Shown here piece after piece: positions 9,534 to 18,469 of a DNA stretch of 64,000 nt. The DNA comes from Parvibaculum sp039680535. Its GTDB lineage: Bacteria > Pseudomonadota > Alphaproteobacteria > Parvibaculales > Parvibaculaceae. The DNA is taken from NCBI RefSeq assembly GCF_039680535.1, contig NZ_JBDKSS010000008.1, positions 124,001 through 188,000 of the forward strand, read 5' to 3'. Position 1 is the first letter of the stretch; each line of letters starts with the position of its first letter. The notes under the pieces were generated by a model. It worked only from the letters and a program-made list of their open reading frames with translations, searched no databases and was not told the origin of the DNA. The position numbers were made by a program, and so were the translations under genes.

Positions 9534-9661
9534 GGTGAACTCCTCGGGAGCGGCTTGCTTATTGAACGGGGTCGGGCTCAAACTGATGCGTCGAGCGGAC
9601 CTCCAAGGCCCTCTTAGTTACCATCCGGCGCCAAGGCCGGAAAGAGGAACAGAAAAAGCCC

Positions 9662-10804
9662 ATGGAAGCAGGCCTGTTTTTCTCGGAAACCTATGAAGAA
9701 GCCCGCACGCGCTTCATGGAAACAGCGATTCAGGTTGGCGGCAGGCTCAAGACCTACGAGAATCCGCTGGCGCGCGGACCGAAAGGCTCCGCTCTTTGTC
9801 TCGACACCGCCTGGTTCGGCCCCCAAGACGCCGAAGCCGTTCTTCTCAACATCTCCGGCACCCATGGAACCGAGGGCTTCGCGGGGTCGGCGGCCCAGCT
9901 GGCCTGGATGACGACATGCGGCCCCCGCGACCTCCCGCCGCGCACGGCCGCGCTGCTCGTTCATGCGGTCAACCCCTTCGGCTTCGCCTGGGGCCTCCGG
10001 GGCACGGAAAACAACGTCGATCTCAACCGCAACTTCCTCGACCACAGCGCACCCCACCCCGAAAATCCGCTCTACGACGAGTTGCACAAATTTCTCTGTC
10101 CGAAGCGTCTGGACGATCAATCGATGAGCAAGCTCGTCGGCGCGGGCGCGCGCTTCGTCCAGAAACATGGGCAATGGGCGCTGGAAGATGCGATCAGCCG
10201 CGGCCAATACACGCATCCCGACGGCTATCACTATGGCGGCCTCAAGCCGGAATGGTCGAACACGACGCTTCGCCACATTGTCTCGATCGACCTTGCCACC
10301 GCGCGCCGCGTGGCCTACATCGACTGGCATTCGGGACCGGCTGGCGACGGGGACCTGATCTATCTCTGCTTCTCGAATCCGCAAGGTCCGGATTTCGCGC
10401 GCGCCGCGCATTGGTGGGGTGAAGACGCTCTCGACCCCGCAACGGTCAACTCCATGTGGGGATCGAAACGCCCGACACGGCGCGGCATCATGTTCTGGGG
10501 GCTCGAAGAACAACTCGCGCCGCATGCGCGGCTCGCCGGCGCCGTCATCGAGTTCCGCTCCGCCCGCCAGAAGCCGAGCCCGACCAAGACCATCCGCGCG
10601 TCGATCCTCGAACGCTGGCTGCGTTTCGAAGGCGGCCTCGACGCGCCGGAAGCAAAGGCCTATCTCGAAGAGATCCGCGACGATTATGCGCCCCGCCGCA
10701 GGAGCTGGCGCGACAATGTCATCCGCAATGCGCTCGCCTGCTATCGCGAAACGATTTCCGGCCTGGCTGATTGGTCGCATGAATGCGTCCGGGCAGCGGA
10801 TTAG
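9662..10804 (+). CDS. DUF2817 family protein (M14-like zinc carboxypeptidase fold)
   Basis: A 380-residue protein of the DUF2817 family, related to the M14/AstE-type metallopeptidases. GTHGTEGFAG (about residue 70) gives a His-x-x-Glu pair. NNVDLNRNF and the later IDWHSGPAGDGD resemble the substrate- and zinc-binding blocks of that clan, and a Glu (VIEFRSARQ) occupies the expected catalytic position. It could hydrolyse an amide or acyl-amino acid, but no substrate is known. There is no signal peptide, so it is probably cytosolic. It is divergent from gabD and convergent with the GNAT gene. Confidence 0.8.
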   Translation: MEAGLFFSETYEEARTRFMETAIQVGGRLKTYENPLARGPKGSALCLDTAWFGPQDAEAVLLNISGTHGTEGFAGSAAQLAWMTTCGPRDLPPRTAALLVHAVNPFGFAWGLRGTENNVDLNRNFLDHSAPHPENPLYDELHKFLCPKRLDDQSMSKLVGAGARFVQKHGQWALEDAISRGQYTHPDGYHYGGLKPEWSNTTLRHIVSIDLATARRVAYIDWHSGPAGDGDLIYLCFSNPQGPDFARAAHWWGEDALDPATVNSMWGSKRPTRRGIMFWGLEEQLAPHARLAGAVIEFRSARQKPSPTKTIRASILERWLRFEGGLDAPEAKAYLEEIRDDYAPRRRSWRDNVIRNALACYRETISGLADWSHECVRAAD

Positions 10805-10830
10805 CACCCTGTCTGCCCGTCGCCTGTGTG

Positions 10831-11322
10831 TCAGGCGAGAGTGAACTCGTAGCGAACTTCCATGATGTCCGGATACTGACGGTAGCCGACCGCCCGTCGC
10901 GCCACCATCCGCCCGCCCATGCATTCATAGAAGCGGCGCGCCTTGACGTTCTCCTCGAGAACCCAGAGATGGGCGCGGTCATGTCCGAGGCAGGCTATTT
11001 CGTCGAAGCAATGCAGCAGCAGCGCCATGCCGACGCCCTGACCATGATCAGCCTTGCGCACATAAAGCGTCGTTACCTCGTCTCTTCGCGCATGGCCGAA
11101 CCCGATCGGCACGCCCGCCTGCTCGGCGATCCACGCAATACCGCTGTGCAAGGCGCGCTCCCACTCCGCCACTGAGCGGCCGAGGTCGAGACCATCGAGA
11201 ATGGGCTGCGGAAGAATGCCCGGATATGCCTCGCGCCAGCAGACGATCTTCAGCCGCGCGATCAGTTCTTCATCCTGATCCGGCCATGCCATCCGCATCT
11301 GGTAGCGCGTAAGTACCGTCAT
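10831..11322 (-). CDS. GNAT-family N-acetyltransferase
   Basis: About 163 residues with the GNAT fold. The acetyl-CoA pyrophosphate loop is seen in VRKADHGQGVGMALL, followed by the C-terminal NVKARRFYECMGG motif typical of RimI-like and small-molecule acetyltransferases. The start is taken at MTVLTRYQM. The frame extends 28 codons further but with unconvincing sequence. Acceptor unknown. It stands alone between convergent and divergent neighbours. Confidence 0.82.
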   Translation of the reverse strand: MTVLTRYQMRMAWPDQDEELIARLKIVCWREAYPGILPQPILDGLDLGRSVAEWERALHSGIAWIAEQAGVPIGFGHARRDEVTTLYVRKADHGQGVGMALLLHCFDEIACLGHDRAHLWVLEENVKARRFYECMGGRMVARRAVGYRQYPDIMEVRYEFTLA

Positions 11323-11471
11323 GCAAAAATAATGGCGGAAAGCCCTGCTATCGCCGATTGGAGAATGGACCACTTTGAAAGCAGGTTGCCCCCTGCCGCA
11401 TTTCAAGGAGAGACTTGCCAGCGCCCGGTGCGCGTGCGAGACAGGCCGGACACAACACGATCCGGTCGACC

Positions 11472-12161
11472 ATGCCCCGCCCCACCCTCCTTTTCGATCT
11501 CGACGGAACGCTTGCCGACACGGCCGGCGATCTTTGCGAGACCATGAATGTCATCCTCGCCCGCCACGGCCGCGCACGCATACCTTCATCCCGCGTGCGG
11601 CACCTCGTCGGCGGCGGCGCGCGGCTGCTGATGGAACGCGGCTTCAAGGAAACGGGGCCCGCCGCGAGCGAGGAGCTGCTCGACCGGACCTTCGAGGAAT
11701 TCATCGCCTATTACAGCGAGCACATCGCGGACCACACCGAGCTATGGCCCGGCGTCGCCTCGCTGCTGCAGCGGCTGGAAGAGGCGGACGTGTTGCTCGC
11801 AGTCTGCACCAACAAGGTCGAGCGCCTCTCGCGTCAGCTTCTCGAGCATCTGGGCATCGACAAATATTTCCCGGTCGTCATCGGCGGCGACACGCTCTCG
11901 GTGAAGAAGCCAGATCCCGAACATCTCTTCGAGGCGATCCGCCTGCTTGGCGGCGACCGAAAGGCCACGATCATGGTCGGCGACAGCGAGACCGACATCG
12001 ACGCGGCGAAGAATGCCGGCCTGCCCTCGATCTGCGTCAGCTTCGGCTACACGCGCCAGCCCGTGACCGAGCTCGGCGCGGACGTCATCATCGACCACTT
12101 CGACGAATTCCCCCGCGCCATCGCAACGCTGCTGCCCGATCACTTCAGCGGCTGGCGCTAG
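11472..12161 (+). CDS. gph: Phosphoglycolate phosphatase, HAD superfamily
   Basis: A 229-residue HAD hydrolase. Motif I is DLDGTLADT with Asp9 as nucleophile and Asp11 as acid/base. Motif II is in VCTNK, motif III is the lysine in VKKPDPEHL, and motif IV is MVGDSETDIDAAKNAG. This matches Gph, which dephosphorylates 2-phosphoglycolate from DNA repair or oxygenase side reactions. The start at MPRPTLLFDLDGT fits the family; 19 upstream in-frame codons were discarded. The stop codon overlaps the stop of the convergent DUF3047 gene by 4 bp. Confidence 0.9.
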   Translation: MPRPTLLFDLDGTLADTAGDLCETMNVILARHGRARIPSSRVRHLVGGGARLLMERGFKETGPAASEELLDRTFEEFIAYYSEHIADHTELWPGVASLLQRLEEADVLLAVCTNKVERLSRQLLEHLGIDKYFPVVIGGDTLSVKKPDPEHLFEAIRLLGGDRKATIMVGDSETDIDAAKNAGLPSICVSFGYTRQPVTELGADVIIDHFDEFPRAIATLLPDHFSGWR

Positions 12162-13330
12162 AGCACTTTCAGTACGCGGTCGCCGTCGACCAGTTCGATA
12201 TCGGCATATTCGCAAATGCCCGTTCCGCGCTGGAAGACGCTGACGGCGATAAGCCAGACGCGCACGATACGCTGCGGCGGCACGCCAACCGCCTTCGCGT
12301 AATCGGCCCTTACCGGCCGTTCCTCGGAAAGCCACTGGCCGAGCCGGCTCGCATCCGAACGCAACACCCAATGCGTTTCCACCTTGTCCCAATAGGGAAG
12401 CGGACAGCGGAAGATCGTGCCCTCGCCGAGCGTACTCGACCACATGTAAGTGAGGTCCTGACCGTTCTCGAATTCGGCCGCGATCGAGAGATAGTCATGC
12501 GTCGGCTGGATATCTTCCGGCAGATCGCAGGGCAGCCTGTCGACCTTCCAGCGCCACCTGAGGCGCGTGCTTTCCGTCAGCGGGAAGTTGACGGGAAACT
12601 GGAGGATGCCGACATCCTCATGCGTATGGCAGCAGATGCGGCGCGCGCCGTCCCCTTCTGCCGCGCGATAGATGCGGCCCTCGCCCAGACGCCAGAGATA
12701 GTTCCAGCCTTCCGGCGCTTCGATGGGATGGCGCGCATCCTCAAGCGCTTCGGCAACGAGCCCCGCATAGTCGCCCGCCTGCGCCAGCGCTTCGAGCCCT
12801 TTGGCAGCGCCACTCTTCCAGGTGATGACGCACACGCTGATCGCGCCGGGCAATCCGCCGCGCGGAAAAGCCGGATCGAAGGCGCCCCGCTCATCGGCCC
12901 ATTCGCCCGGCGGCTTCGCGACCAGATAGAGCGGCCCGCCTTCCTCCATCCGAAGACTTGACGCGGCGCCCCGCGTCTTTCGGATGCGACCATGTTCGCC
13001 CGCGCGGAGCCAAATGCCGATGCGCGCGCCGAAGCGCATGTCGAGCGCCTTCGAGGCCCAGAAATTGCCCGCCGCAATGACGGTCACCTCATCGCCCGGC
13101 GCAACGTCGCAAGCAGCCGCAAGCCAGCCGCTCTCATCCGCGGAAAGCGTGACGAAGCGCACCTCTCTCACCTCCGCCGCAACCGAAGGTGCGGCGACCA
13201 GCGCCCTCAACACCGTCTCAAATCCGGCGCCGCCTTCCGGGCCGGCGGGCTCCGGACGCAATGCGCGAAGAAGCCCCCGCCCCGCGAGCCTTGCCAGCGT
13301 TGCCACTGTTCGAATGCCTGCTCCTGCCAT
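12158..13330 (-). CDS. DUF3047 domain protein
   Basis: About 390 residues. The C-terminal ~210 are a DUF3047 domain: LRWRWKVDRLP, HDYLSIAAEF, a tryptophan-rich MWSS segment and the final CEYADIELV. The N-terminal ~170 residues contain a beta-rich region (about 55-165) resembling a PA-I galactophilic lectin-like fold in its GDEVTVIAAGNFW...WLRAGEHG layout, but I cannot confirm this. No clear signal peptide. The start at MAGAGIRTV is preceded by GGAGGG. DUF3047 has no established function. The arrangement of two beta domains suggests carbohydrate or ligand binding, which is inference only. Confidence 0.75.
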   Translation of the reverse strand: MAGAGIRTVATLARLAGRGLLRALRPEPAGPEGGAGFETVLRALVAAPSVAAEVREVRFVTLSADESGWLAAACDVAPGDEVTVIAAGNFWASKALDMRFGARIGIWLRAGEHGRIRKTRGAASSLRMEEGGPLYLVAKPPGEWADERGAFDPAFPRGGLPGAISVCVITWKSGAAKGLEALAQAGDYAGLVAEALEDARHPIEAPEGWNYLWRLGEGRIYRAAEGDGARRICCHTHEDVGILQFPVNFPLTESTRLRWRWKVDRLPCDLPEDIQPTHDYLSIAAEFENGQDLTYMWSSTLGEGTIFRCPLPYWDKVETHWVLRSDASRLGQWLSEERPVRADYAKAVGVPPQRIVRVWLIAVSVFQRGTGICEYADIELVDGDRVLKVL

Positions 13331-13485
13331 ATTCCCTCCCTCTCGCGCTCCCGATGCCGCCAGGCACACAGCTTAGCCCGCGAGCAGCGGATACATCACC
13401 CCGAGACGTCTTGACTTCGGGTTCGCCCAAAGCCTATAGACAGGCCCGGCTCGGGCGCAGCCTCCAGGCACCCCGAATCCCGCGC

Positions 13486-13561
13486 GGGCGGTTAGCTCAG
13501 TTGGTAGAGCACTGTGTTCACATCGCAGGGGTCACTGGTTCGAGTCCAGTACCGCCCACCA
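13486..13561 (+). tRNA. tRNA-Val(CAC)
   Basis: A 76-nt cloverleaf. The acceptor stem GGGCGGT pairs with ACCGCCC and is followed by A and an encoded CCA. The D arm is GCTCAGTTGGTAGAGC. The anticodon stem is CTGTG/CGCAG with loop TTCACAT, giving anticodon CAC (reads GTG, valine). The T arm is ACTGG-TTCGAGT-CCAGT. An integrase-like fragment begins 99 bp past its 3' end. Confidence 0.97.
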
Positions 13562-13832
13562 TTGAATAAGCTATAAAAATCAAATAGCTAGCATCGAGCT
13601 CCCCGCCGAGAAGCACCGCGAAGCCCTCTGATCGCATTTTGATCACAGCGGGAGTGCGACGTGGCCACCATTCGCCGGAAAGGCGTCCCCGACAGCCTCA
13701 AAACCGTTGCAGCCGCTGTCCGCCGACCAATTAATTTATACCGCTCTTATTTTCACACTTATCAATCCCTCTCGAATTTTTACCCCGATCCGAGGTCAGC
13801 TCAGCGCACCAAAACGCTTTTGAGGATTGACC
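13562..13832. other. Intergenic region between tRNA-Val and the kdp operon
   Basis: Holds a possible integrase remnant (13661) and, from about 13726 to 13795, a markedly AT-rich stretch (ATTAATTTATACC, TTATTTTCACAC, GAATTTTTACC) unlike the surrounding GC-rich DNA. That stretch is the likely kdp promoter and KdpE-binding region; T-rich sequence is also typical of the E. coli KdpE site. I could not assign exact -35/-10 boxes. Confidence 0.45.
13661..13740 (+). pseudogene. Possible tyrosine-integrase N-terminal remnant
   Basis: A GTG codon with a well-placed GGGAG ribosome-binding site starts MATIRRKG, which matches the usual first residues of tRNA-associated tyrosine integrases (MATIRKRG...). 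After about eight residues the similarity ends: the reading frame continues for 80 more codons as unrelated low-quality sequence across the presumed kdp promoter. Position just past the tRNA 3' end is exactly where such integrases lie. Seen: start, SD, eight residues. Inferred: remnant of an excised or decayed island. The evidence is short, so confidence is low. Confidence 0.35.
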
Positions 13833-13916
13833 ATGCTCGACATCGGCATGCTGGCGATCGCGCTCATCTCTTTTGCAGCGCTCTACGCCTATCTCCATCT
13901 CTGCGATCGGCTGTGA
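13833..13916 (+). CDS. Small single-TM protein upstream of kdpF
   Basis: A 27-residue ORF, MLDIGMLAIALISFAALYAY followed by LHLCDRL, with a GAGGA ribosome-binding site 5 bp before the ATG. It is one hydrophobic helix with a short charged tail. It ends 7 bp before the kdpF start, and its stop overlaps the GAGGG ribosome-binding site of kdpF, so translation of the two is probably coupled. Similar tiny ORFs ahead of kdpF occur in other alphaproteobacteria as I recall, but no function has been assigned. A role as an accessory subunit of the Kdp pump or as a translational leader is possible. Confidence 0.65.
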   Translation: MLDIGMLAIALISFAALYAYLHLCDRL

Positions 13917-13923
13917 GGGCGAC

Positions 13924-14013
13924 ATGAGCTTCGATCTCGTCCTTGGGGCAGCCGTCGCCCTTTTCATACTTGGCTACTTGTTCGTGGTCCTCGCGCGACC
14001 CGACAAATTCTGA
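13924..14013 (+). CDS. kdpF: Potassium-transporting ATPase subunit KdpF
   Basis: A 29-residue single-membrane-span peptide, MSFDLVLGAAVALFILGYLF then VVLARPDKF. The LxRPxKF ending is the KdpF signature. KdpF stabilises the KdpFABC complex in the inner membrane. It follows the 27-residue ORF by 7 bp and precedes kdpA by 8 bp, which fixes the reading. Confidence 0.92.
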   Translation: MSFDLVLGAAVALFILGYLFVVLARPDKF

Positions 14014-14021
14014 GGCATGTC

Positions 14022-15749
14022 ATGACAGCGAATGGTCTTCTTCAGATCGCGCTCTTTTGCGCGATCATCCTCCTTATCACCCGGCCGCTCGGCGGATACA
14101 TGACGCGCGTCCTGAACGGCGATCCCGTATGGCTGACGCCAGTCCTGCGTCCCGTGGAGCTTCTCTTCTATCGCCTTGCCGGCGTCGACGAGAAATCCGA
14201 TCAGCATTGGCTCCGTTACGGCGCAGCCATGCTTTTCTTCAGTCTTGCGGGCTTCTCTCTCCTCTACGCAATGCTGCGGTTCCAAGCCTATCTGCCTTTC
14301 AATCCGCAGGGCTTCGGCAATGTTGATCCGCTGCTGGCTTTCAATACCGCGATCTCCTTCGTCACCAATACCAACTGGCAGAACTACGGCGGCGAGACCA
14401 CGCTGAGCTATTTCACTCAGATGGCCGGGCTCACGGTTCACAATTTCGTCTCGGCAGCCACCGGCATCGCGCTTTCGGTCGCCTTCATTCGCGGCTTCGC
14501 GCGCGTTTCGGCGAACGGGATCGGCAACTTCTGGGTCGATCTCACACGCACGACACTCTACGTCCTTTTGCCGCTTTCCATCGTCGTCGGCCTCTTCTTC
14601 ATCTGGCAGGGTATGCCGCAGACGCTCGGCGCCTATGTGGACGCGACGACACTGGAGGGTGCGCATCAATCGATCGCCGTCGGTCCGGTGGCCTCCCAGG
14701 AGGTCATCAAGATGCTGGGCACCAATGGAGGCGGCTTCTTCAACGCGAACTCCGCTCATCCTTTCGAGAATCCGAATGCCCTGACCAACCTTGTGCAGCT
14801 CGTCCTGATCTTCTCGATCGGCGCCGCGCTGACGAATGTTTTCGGCCGCATGGTAGGCAACGAACGCCAGGGCTGGACCCTGTTCACCGCAATGAGTGTC
14901 CTTTTCCTTGCCGGTGCGCTCATCGCCTATCACTTCGAGGCGGTCGGCAATCCGAACGTGACGAGCCTCGGCGTCGATCAGGCTGCAAGCGCACTTCAGG
15001 CCGGCGGCAACATGGAGGGCAAGGAAGTCCGCTTCGGAATCGCCAATTCGGCGCTTTTCGCAACCGTCACGACCGATGCATCTTGTGGCGCCATAAATGC
15101 CTGGCATGACAGCTTCACGCCGCTGGGTGGACTGGTCCCCCTGCTCAACATGCAGCTCGGCGAAATCATTTTCGGCGGTGCCGGTTCAGGCCTCTACGGC
15201 ATGCTGCTCTTTGCCATCGTCGGCATCTTCATATGCGGCCTGATGGTCGGTCGCACACCGGAATATATCGGCAAGAAGATCGAAGCCTTCGACGTCAAGA
15301 TGACGGCGCTCGCGATCATATGCCTGCCATTTTCGATCCTGGGTTTCACGGCGCTCGCCACCGCGCTTCCGAATGCGGTCGCAAGCATCGCCAATCAGGG
15401 GCCGCATGGCTTCAGCGAGATCCTTTATGCCTTCAGTTCGGCGACAGGCAACAATGGAAGCGCTTTCGGCGGCCTCACGGGCAACACACCCTTCTATAAC
15501 GTAACCCTGGGCCTTGCGATGACGATTGGCCGCTTCGCCATGATCGTCCCCATGCTCGCCGTCGCCGGGTCTCTGGCACGCAAGCGCAAAATCGCCGCCT
15601 CTGCGGGCACCTTTCCGACGGACGGCGCTCTTTGGGTCAGCATTCTGGTAGCGGTCATCCTTGTCGTCGGCGGCCTCACCTTCTTCCCGGCGCTCTCCCT
15701 GGGACCGATCGTCGAACATTTCTCCATGCTCAACGGCACGCTTTATTGA
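14022..15749 (+). CDS. kdpA: Potassium-transporting ATPase subunit KdpA
   Basis: 575 residues, about ten membrane spans. KdpA is the channel-like, K+-selective subunit. Selectivity-filter loops are visible as FVTNTNWQNYGGE (about residue 110), GTNGGGFFNANSAHPFENP (about 230), CGAINAWHDSFTPLGG (about 340) and the last pore loop in SSATGNNGSAFGGL (about 470). The length is normal. It is part of the kdpFABCDE operon that provides high-affinity K+ uptake under K+ limitation. Confidence 0.97.
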   Translation: MTANGLLQIALFCAIILLITRPLGGYMTRVLNGDPVWLTPVLRPVELLFYRLAGVDEKSDQHWLRYGAAMLFFSLAGFSLLYAMLRFQAYLPFNPQGFGNVDPLLAFNTAISFVTNTNWQNYGGETTLSYFTQMAGLTVHNFVSAATGIALSVAFIRGFARVSANGIGNFWVDLTRTTLYVLLPLSIVVGLFFIWQGMPQTLGAYVDATTLEGAHQSIAVGPVASQEVIKMLGTNGGGFFNANSAHPFENPNALTNLVQLVLIFSIGAALTNVFGRMVGNERQGWTLFTAMSVLFLAGALIAYHFEAVGNPNVTSLGVDQAASALQAGGNMEGKEVRFGIANSALFATVTTDASCGAINAWHDSFTPLGGLVPLLNMQLGEIIFGGAGSGLYGMLLFAIVGIFICGLMVGRTPEYIGKKIEAFDVKMTALAIICLPFSILGFTALATALPNAVASIANQGPHGFSEILYAFSSATGNNGSAFGGLTGNTPFYNVTLGLAMTIGRFAMIVPMLAVAGSLARKRKIAASAGTFPTDGALWVSILVAVILVVGGLTFFPALSLGPIVEHFSMLNGTLY

Positions 15750-15758
15750 GGCTTCATC

Positions 15759-17843
15759 ATGTCTCTCCTACACACGCCGGATCGTCCCGGTACGCACAAG
15801 ATCGGCACCCGCTCCCTGTTTGAAGGCGAGCTCGTCCAGCAGGCGATCATCGACTCTTTCGTCAAGCTCGACCCACGGACGCTGATCAAGAACCCGATCA
15901 TGTTCGTAGTCGAGACGGTGGCCGCGCTCACCAGCGTCATCCTCGTCCGGGACATCGCCATCGGAGCCGGTCATATCGACTTCACGGCGCAGATTGTCGG
16001 CTGGCTCTGGTTTACGGTTCTCTTCGCCAACTTCGCGGAAGCGATTGCCGAAGGCCGCGGCAAGGCGCAGGCCGATGCGCTTCGTCGGACACGCTCCGAC
16101 GCGACCGCAAAACGTCTCCTTGATAGCGGTGACTACGAGGTCGTCGCCGCGGCCGAACTCAAGGTCGGCGACGTTACCCTGGTCGAAACAGGCGACCTCA
16201 TCCCAAGCGACGGCGAGGTCATCGAAGGCGTCGCCTCGGTCGACGAATCCGCCATCACGGGCGAATCCGCACCGGTCATCCGCGAAAGCGGCGGCGATCG
16301 CTCGGCGGTGACCGGCGGTACGCGCGTGCTCTCCGACCATATCAAGGTACGCATCACCGCTGCTCAGGGCTCAACCTTTCTCGACCGTATGATTCACCTC
16401 GTCGAAGGAGCCGCGCGGCAGAAGACGCCGAATGAAATCGCGTTGAATATTCTGCTCGTCGGGTTGACGATCATCTTCGTATTTGCGACGGCCAGCATTC
16501 CAAGCTTTGCGGCCTATGCAGGCGGCCACATCCCGGTCGTGGTTCTCGTCGCGCTCTTCGTGACCCTCATTCCAACGACCATCGGCGCACTTCTGTCCGC
16601 CATCGGGATCGCGGGCATGGACCGGCTCGTCAAATTCAATGTGCTGGCCATGTCCGGTCGCGCCGTCGAGGCCGCGGGGGACGTCGATACGCTTCTCCTC
16701 GACAAGACGGGAACGATCACGCTCGGAAACCGCGTCGCCAGCGAATTCATCCCGCTTCCCGGCGTGGCGGAATCCGAGCTCGCCGACGCTGCGCAACTTT
16801 CCTCGCTCAGCGACGAAACGCCGGAAGGCCGGTCTATCGTGGTCCTTGCCAAGGAGAGATACGGCCTGCGCGGCAGAGAACTCGCCGGGCATGGCGCAAA
16901 CTTCGTACCCTTCTCCGCGCAGACCAGAATGAGCGGCGTCGACGTCGACGGCCATCAGATAAGGAAGGGAGCCGCCGATGCCGTTCTCGCGTTCATCGCC
17001 GGTAAGCTCCCGCAAGGCAAAGCTGCACCCTCGAAGGAATTTCAGCAGATTGTCGATCGGGTGGCGCGTTCCGGCGGTACGCCGCTTGCCGTCTCGATAG
17101 ATGACCGGATTCTCGGCGTCATCCATCTCAAGGACATTATCAAGGGCGGCATCAGGGAGCGATTTGAAGCGCTGCGCCGCATGGGCATCCGCACCGTCAT
17201 GATCACGGGCGACAACCCGTTGACCGCTGCCGCCATCGCGGCGGAGGCTGGCGTCGACGATTTCCTGGCTCAGGCGACGCCGGAAGACAAGCTTCGTCTC
17301 ATTCGCGAAGAACAGGCGAAGGGAAAGCTCGTCGCCATGTGCGGCGATGGCACAAACGATGCACCGGCACTTGCGCAGGCAGACGTGGGGGTCGCCATGC
17401 AGACCGGAACGCAAGCCGCGCGGGAAGCCGGAAACATGGTCGACCTCGACAGCGATCCGACGAAGCTCATCGAAATCGTCGCCATCGGGAAACAGCTTCT
17501 GATGACGCGCGGCACGCTGACGACCTTCTCGATCGCCAATGATGTCGCCAAATACTTCGCTATCATTCCGGCAATGTTCGCAGCCTTCTATCCCCCACTC
17601 GGCGTCCTCAACATCATGAGGTTGCACTCGCCGGAAAGCGCCATTCTGTCGGCGATCATATTCAACGCCTTGATCATCATCGCCTTGATCCCGCTCGCGC
17701 TCCGCGGCGTGCAGTACTCGCCGCGAAGCGCCGCTGCCTTCCTCATGCGCAATCTTGCCGTCTATGGCGCAGGTGGCGTCATCGTTCCCTTCGTCGGCAT
17801 CAAGCTCATAGATATCGTCATTTCCGCCATCGGCCTCATTTGA
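15759..17843 (+). CDS. kdpB: Potassium-transporting ATPase ATP-binding subunit KdpB
   Basis: A 694-residue P-type ATPase subunit. The actuator domain carries the TGES loop (ITGESAPV, about residue 165). Phosphorylation is at the Asp of LLLDKTGTIT (about residue 311). Nucleotide-binding and hinge motifs follow as MITGDNPLTAAAIA and MCGDGTNDAPALAQADVG. It hydrolyses ATP to drive K+ through KdpA. Its stop overlaps the region just ahead of kdpC, as expected for a coupled operon. Confidence 0.97.
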   Translation: MSLLHTPDRPGTHKIGTRSLFEGELVQQAIIDSFVKLDPRTLIKNPIMFVVETVAALTSVILVRDIAIGAGHIDFTAQIVGWLWFTVLFANFAEAIAEGRGKAQADALRRTRSDATAKRLLDSGDYEVVAAAELKVGDVTLVETGDLIPSDGEVIEGVASVDESAITGESAPVIRESGGDRSAVTGGTRVLSDHIKVRITAAQGSTFLDRMIHLVEGAARQKTPNEIALNILLVGLTIIFVFATASIPSFAAYAGGHIPVVVLVALFVTLIPTTIGALLSAIGIAGMDRLVKFNVLAMSGRAVEAAGDVDTLLLDKTGTITLGNRVASEFIPLPGVAESELADAAQLSSLSDETPEGRSIVVLAKERYGLRGRELAGHGANFVPFSAQTRMSGVDVDGHQIRKGAADAVLAFIAGKLPQGKAAPSKEFQQIVDRVARSGGTPLAVSIDDRILGVIHLKDIIKGGIRERFEALRRMGIRTVMITGDNPLTAAAIAAEAGVDDFLAQATPEDKLRLIREEQAKGKLVAMCGDGTNDAPALAQADVGVAMQTGTQAAREAGNMVDLDSDPTKLIEIVAIGKQLLMTRGTLTTFSIANDVAKYFAIIPAMFAAFYPPLGVLNIMRLHSPESAILSAIIFNALIIIALIPLALRGVQYSPRSAAAFLMRNLAVYGAGGVIVPFVGIKLIDIVISAIGLI

Positions 17844-17854
17844 GGATAAGTGTC

Positions 17855-18454
17855 ATGTCGAATGAAATTCGCCCCGCAATCGTCCTTCTCCTGCTCCTTA
17901 CACTGCTTACCGGCCTCGCCTATCCGCTGGGCATGACCAGGCTGGGAGGTCTCCTCTTTTCTCATCAGGCCGAGGGGAGCCTGATCAGCCGGGATGGCAA
18001 AGTGATAGGCTCGACACTTATCGGTCAGAATTTCGTGGGCGCCGGCTATTTCCACGGAAGGCCGTCCGCAACGACCGGAACTGACGACAAGGGCAACACC
18101 ATTTCCCAACCTTACAACGCTGCGAACTCCATGGGCTCCAATCTGGGACCGACGAGCAAAGCCTTGATCGAGCGGATCAAGGCAGAGACGGCCAGACTCG
18201 CAGCCGAAAACCCTGCTGTGCCGGTCCCCGTCGATCTCGTCACGACCTCCGCCAGCGGCTTCGATCCCGACATAACGCCGGCCGCCGCTCTCTTTCAGGT
18301 ACCCCGTGTCGCGAAAGCGCGCCACCTCGATCAGGAGCGGATCGAGAGCCTCGTGGCACAGTTCACCAAACCGCGAATGCTCGGTATCATCGGCGAACCG
18401 ACCGTCAATGTCCTGAATCTCAATCTGGCTCTGGACGAGATGGCTGCAAAATGA
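17855..18454 (+). CDS. kdpC: Potassium-transporting ATPase subunit KdpC
   Basis: 199 residues with one N-terminal membrane span (about residues 8-28) and a periplasmic domain containing GQNFVGAGYFHGRPSA and, near the C-terminus, VAKARHLDQERIESLV, both KdpC signatures. KdpC assembles with KdpB and raises its apparent affinity. The start is set at MSNEIRP, 12 bp after the kdpB stop. A TTG codon overlapping kdpB is possible but lacks support. Confidence 0.95.
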   Translation: MSNEIRPAIVLLLLLTLLTGLAYPLGMTRLGGLLFSHQAEGSLISRDGKVIGSTLIGQNFVGAGYFHGRPSATTGTDDKGNTISQPYNAANSMGSNLGPTSKALIERIKAETARLAAENPAVPVPVDLVTTSASGFDPDITPAAALFQVPRVAKARHLDQERIESLVAQFTKPRMLGIIGEPTVNVLNLNLALDEMAAK

Positions 18455-18469
18455 TGGACAGACAGACGA

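Noticed and set aside
13731..13967. 78-codon minus-strand frame across the kdp promoter
   Set aside because: Antisense to kdpF and the small ORF, and it covers AT-rich regulatory DNA; no motif.
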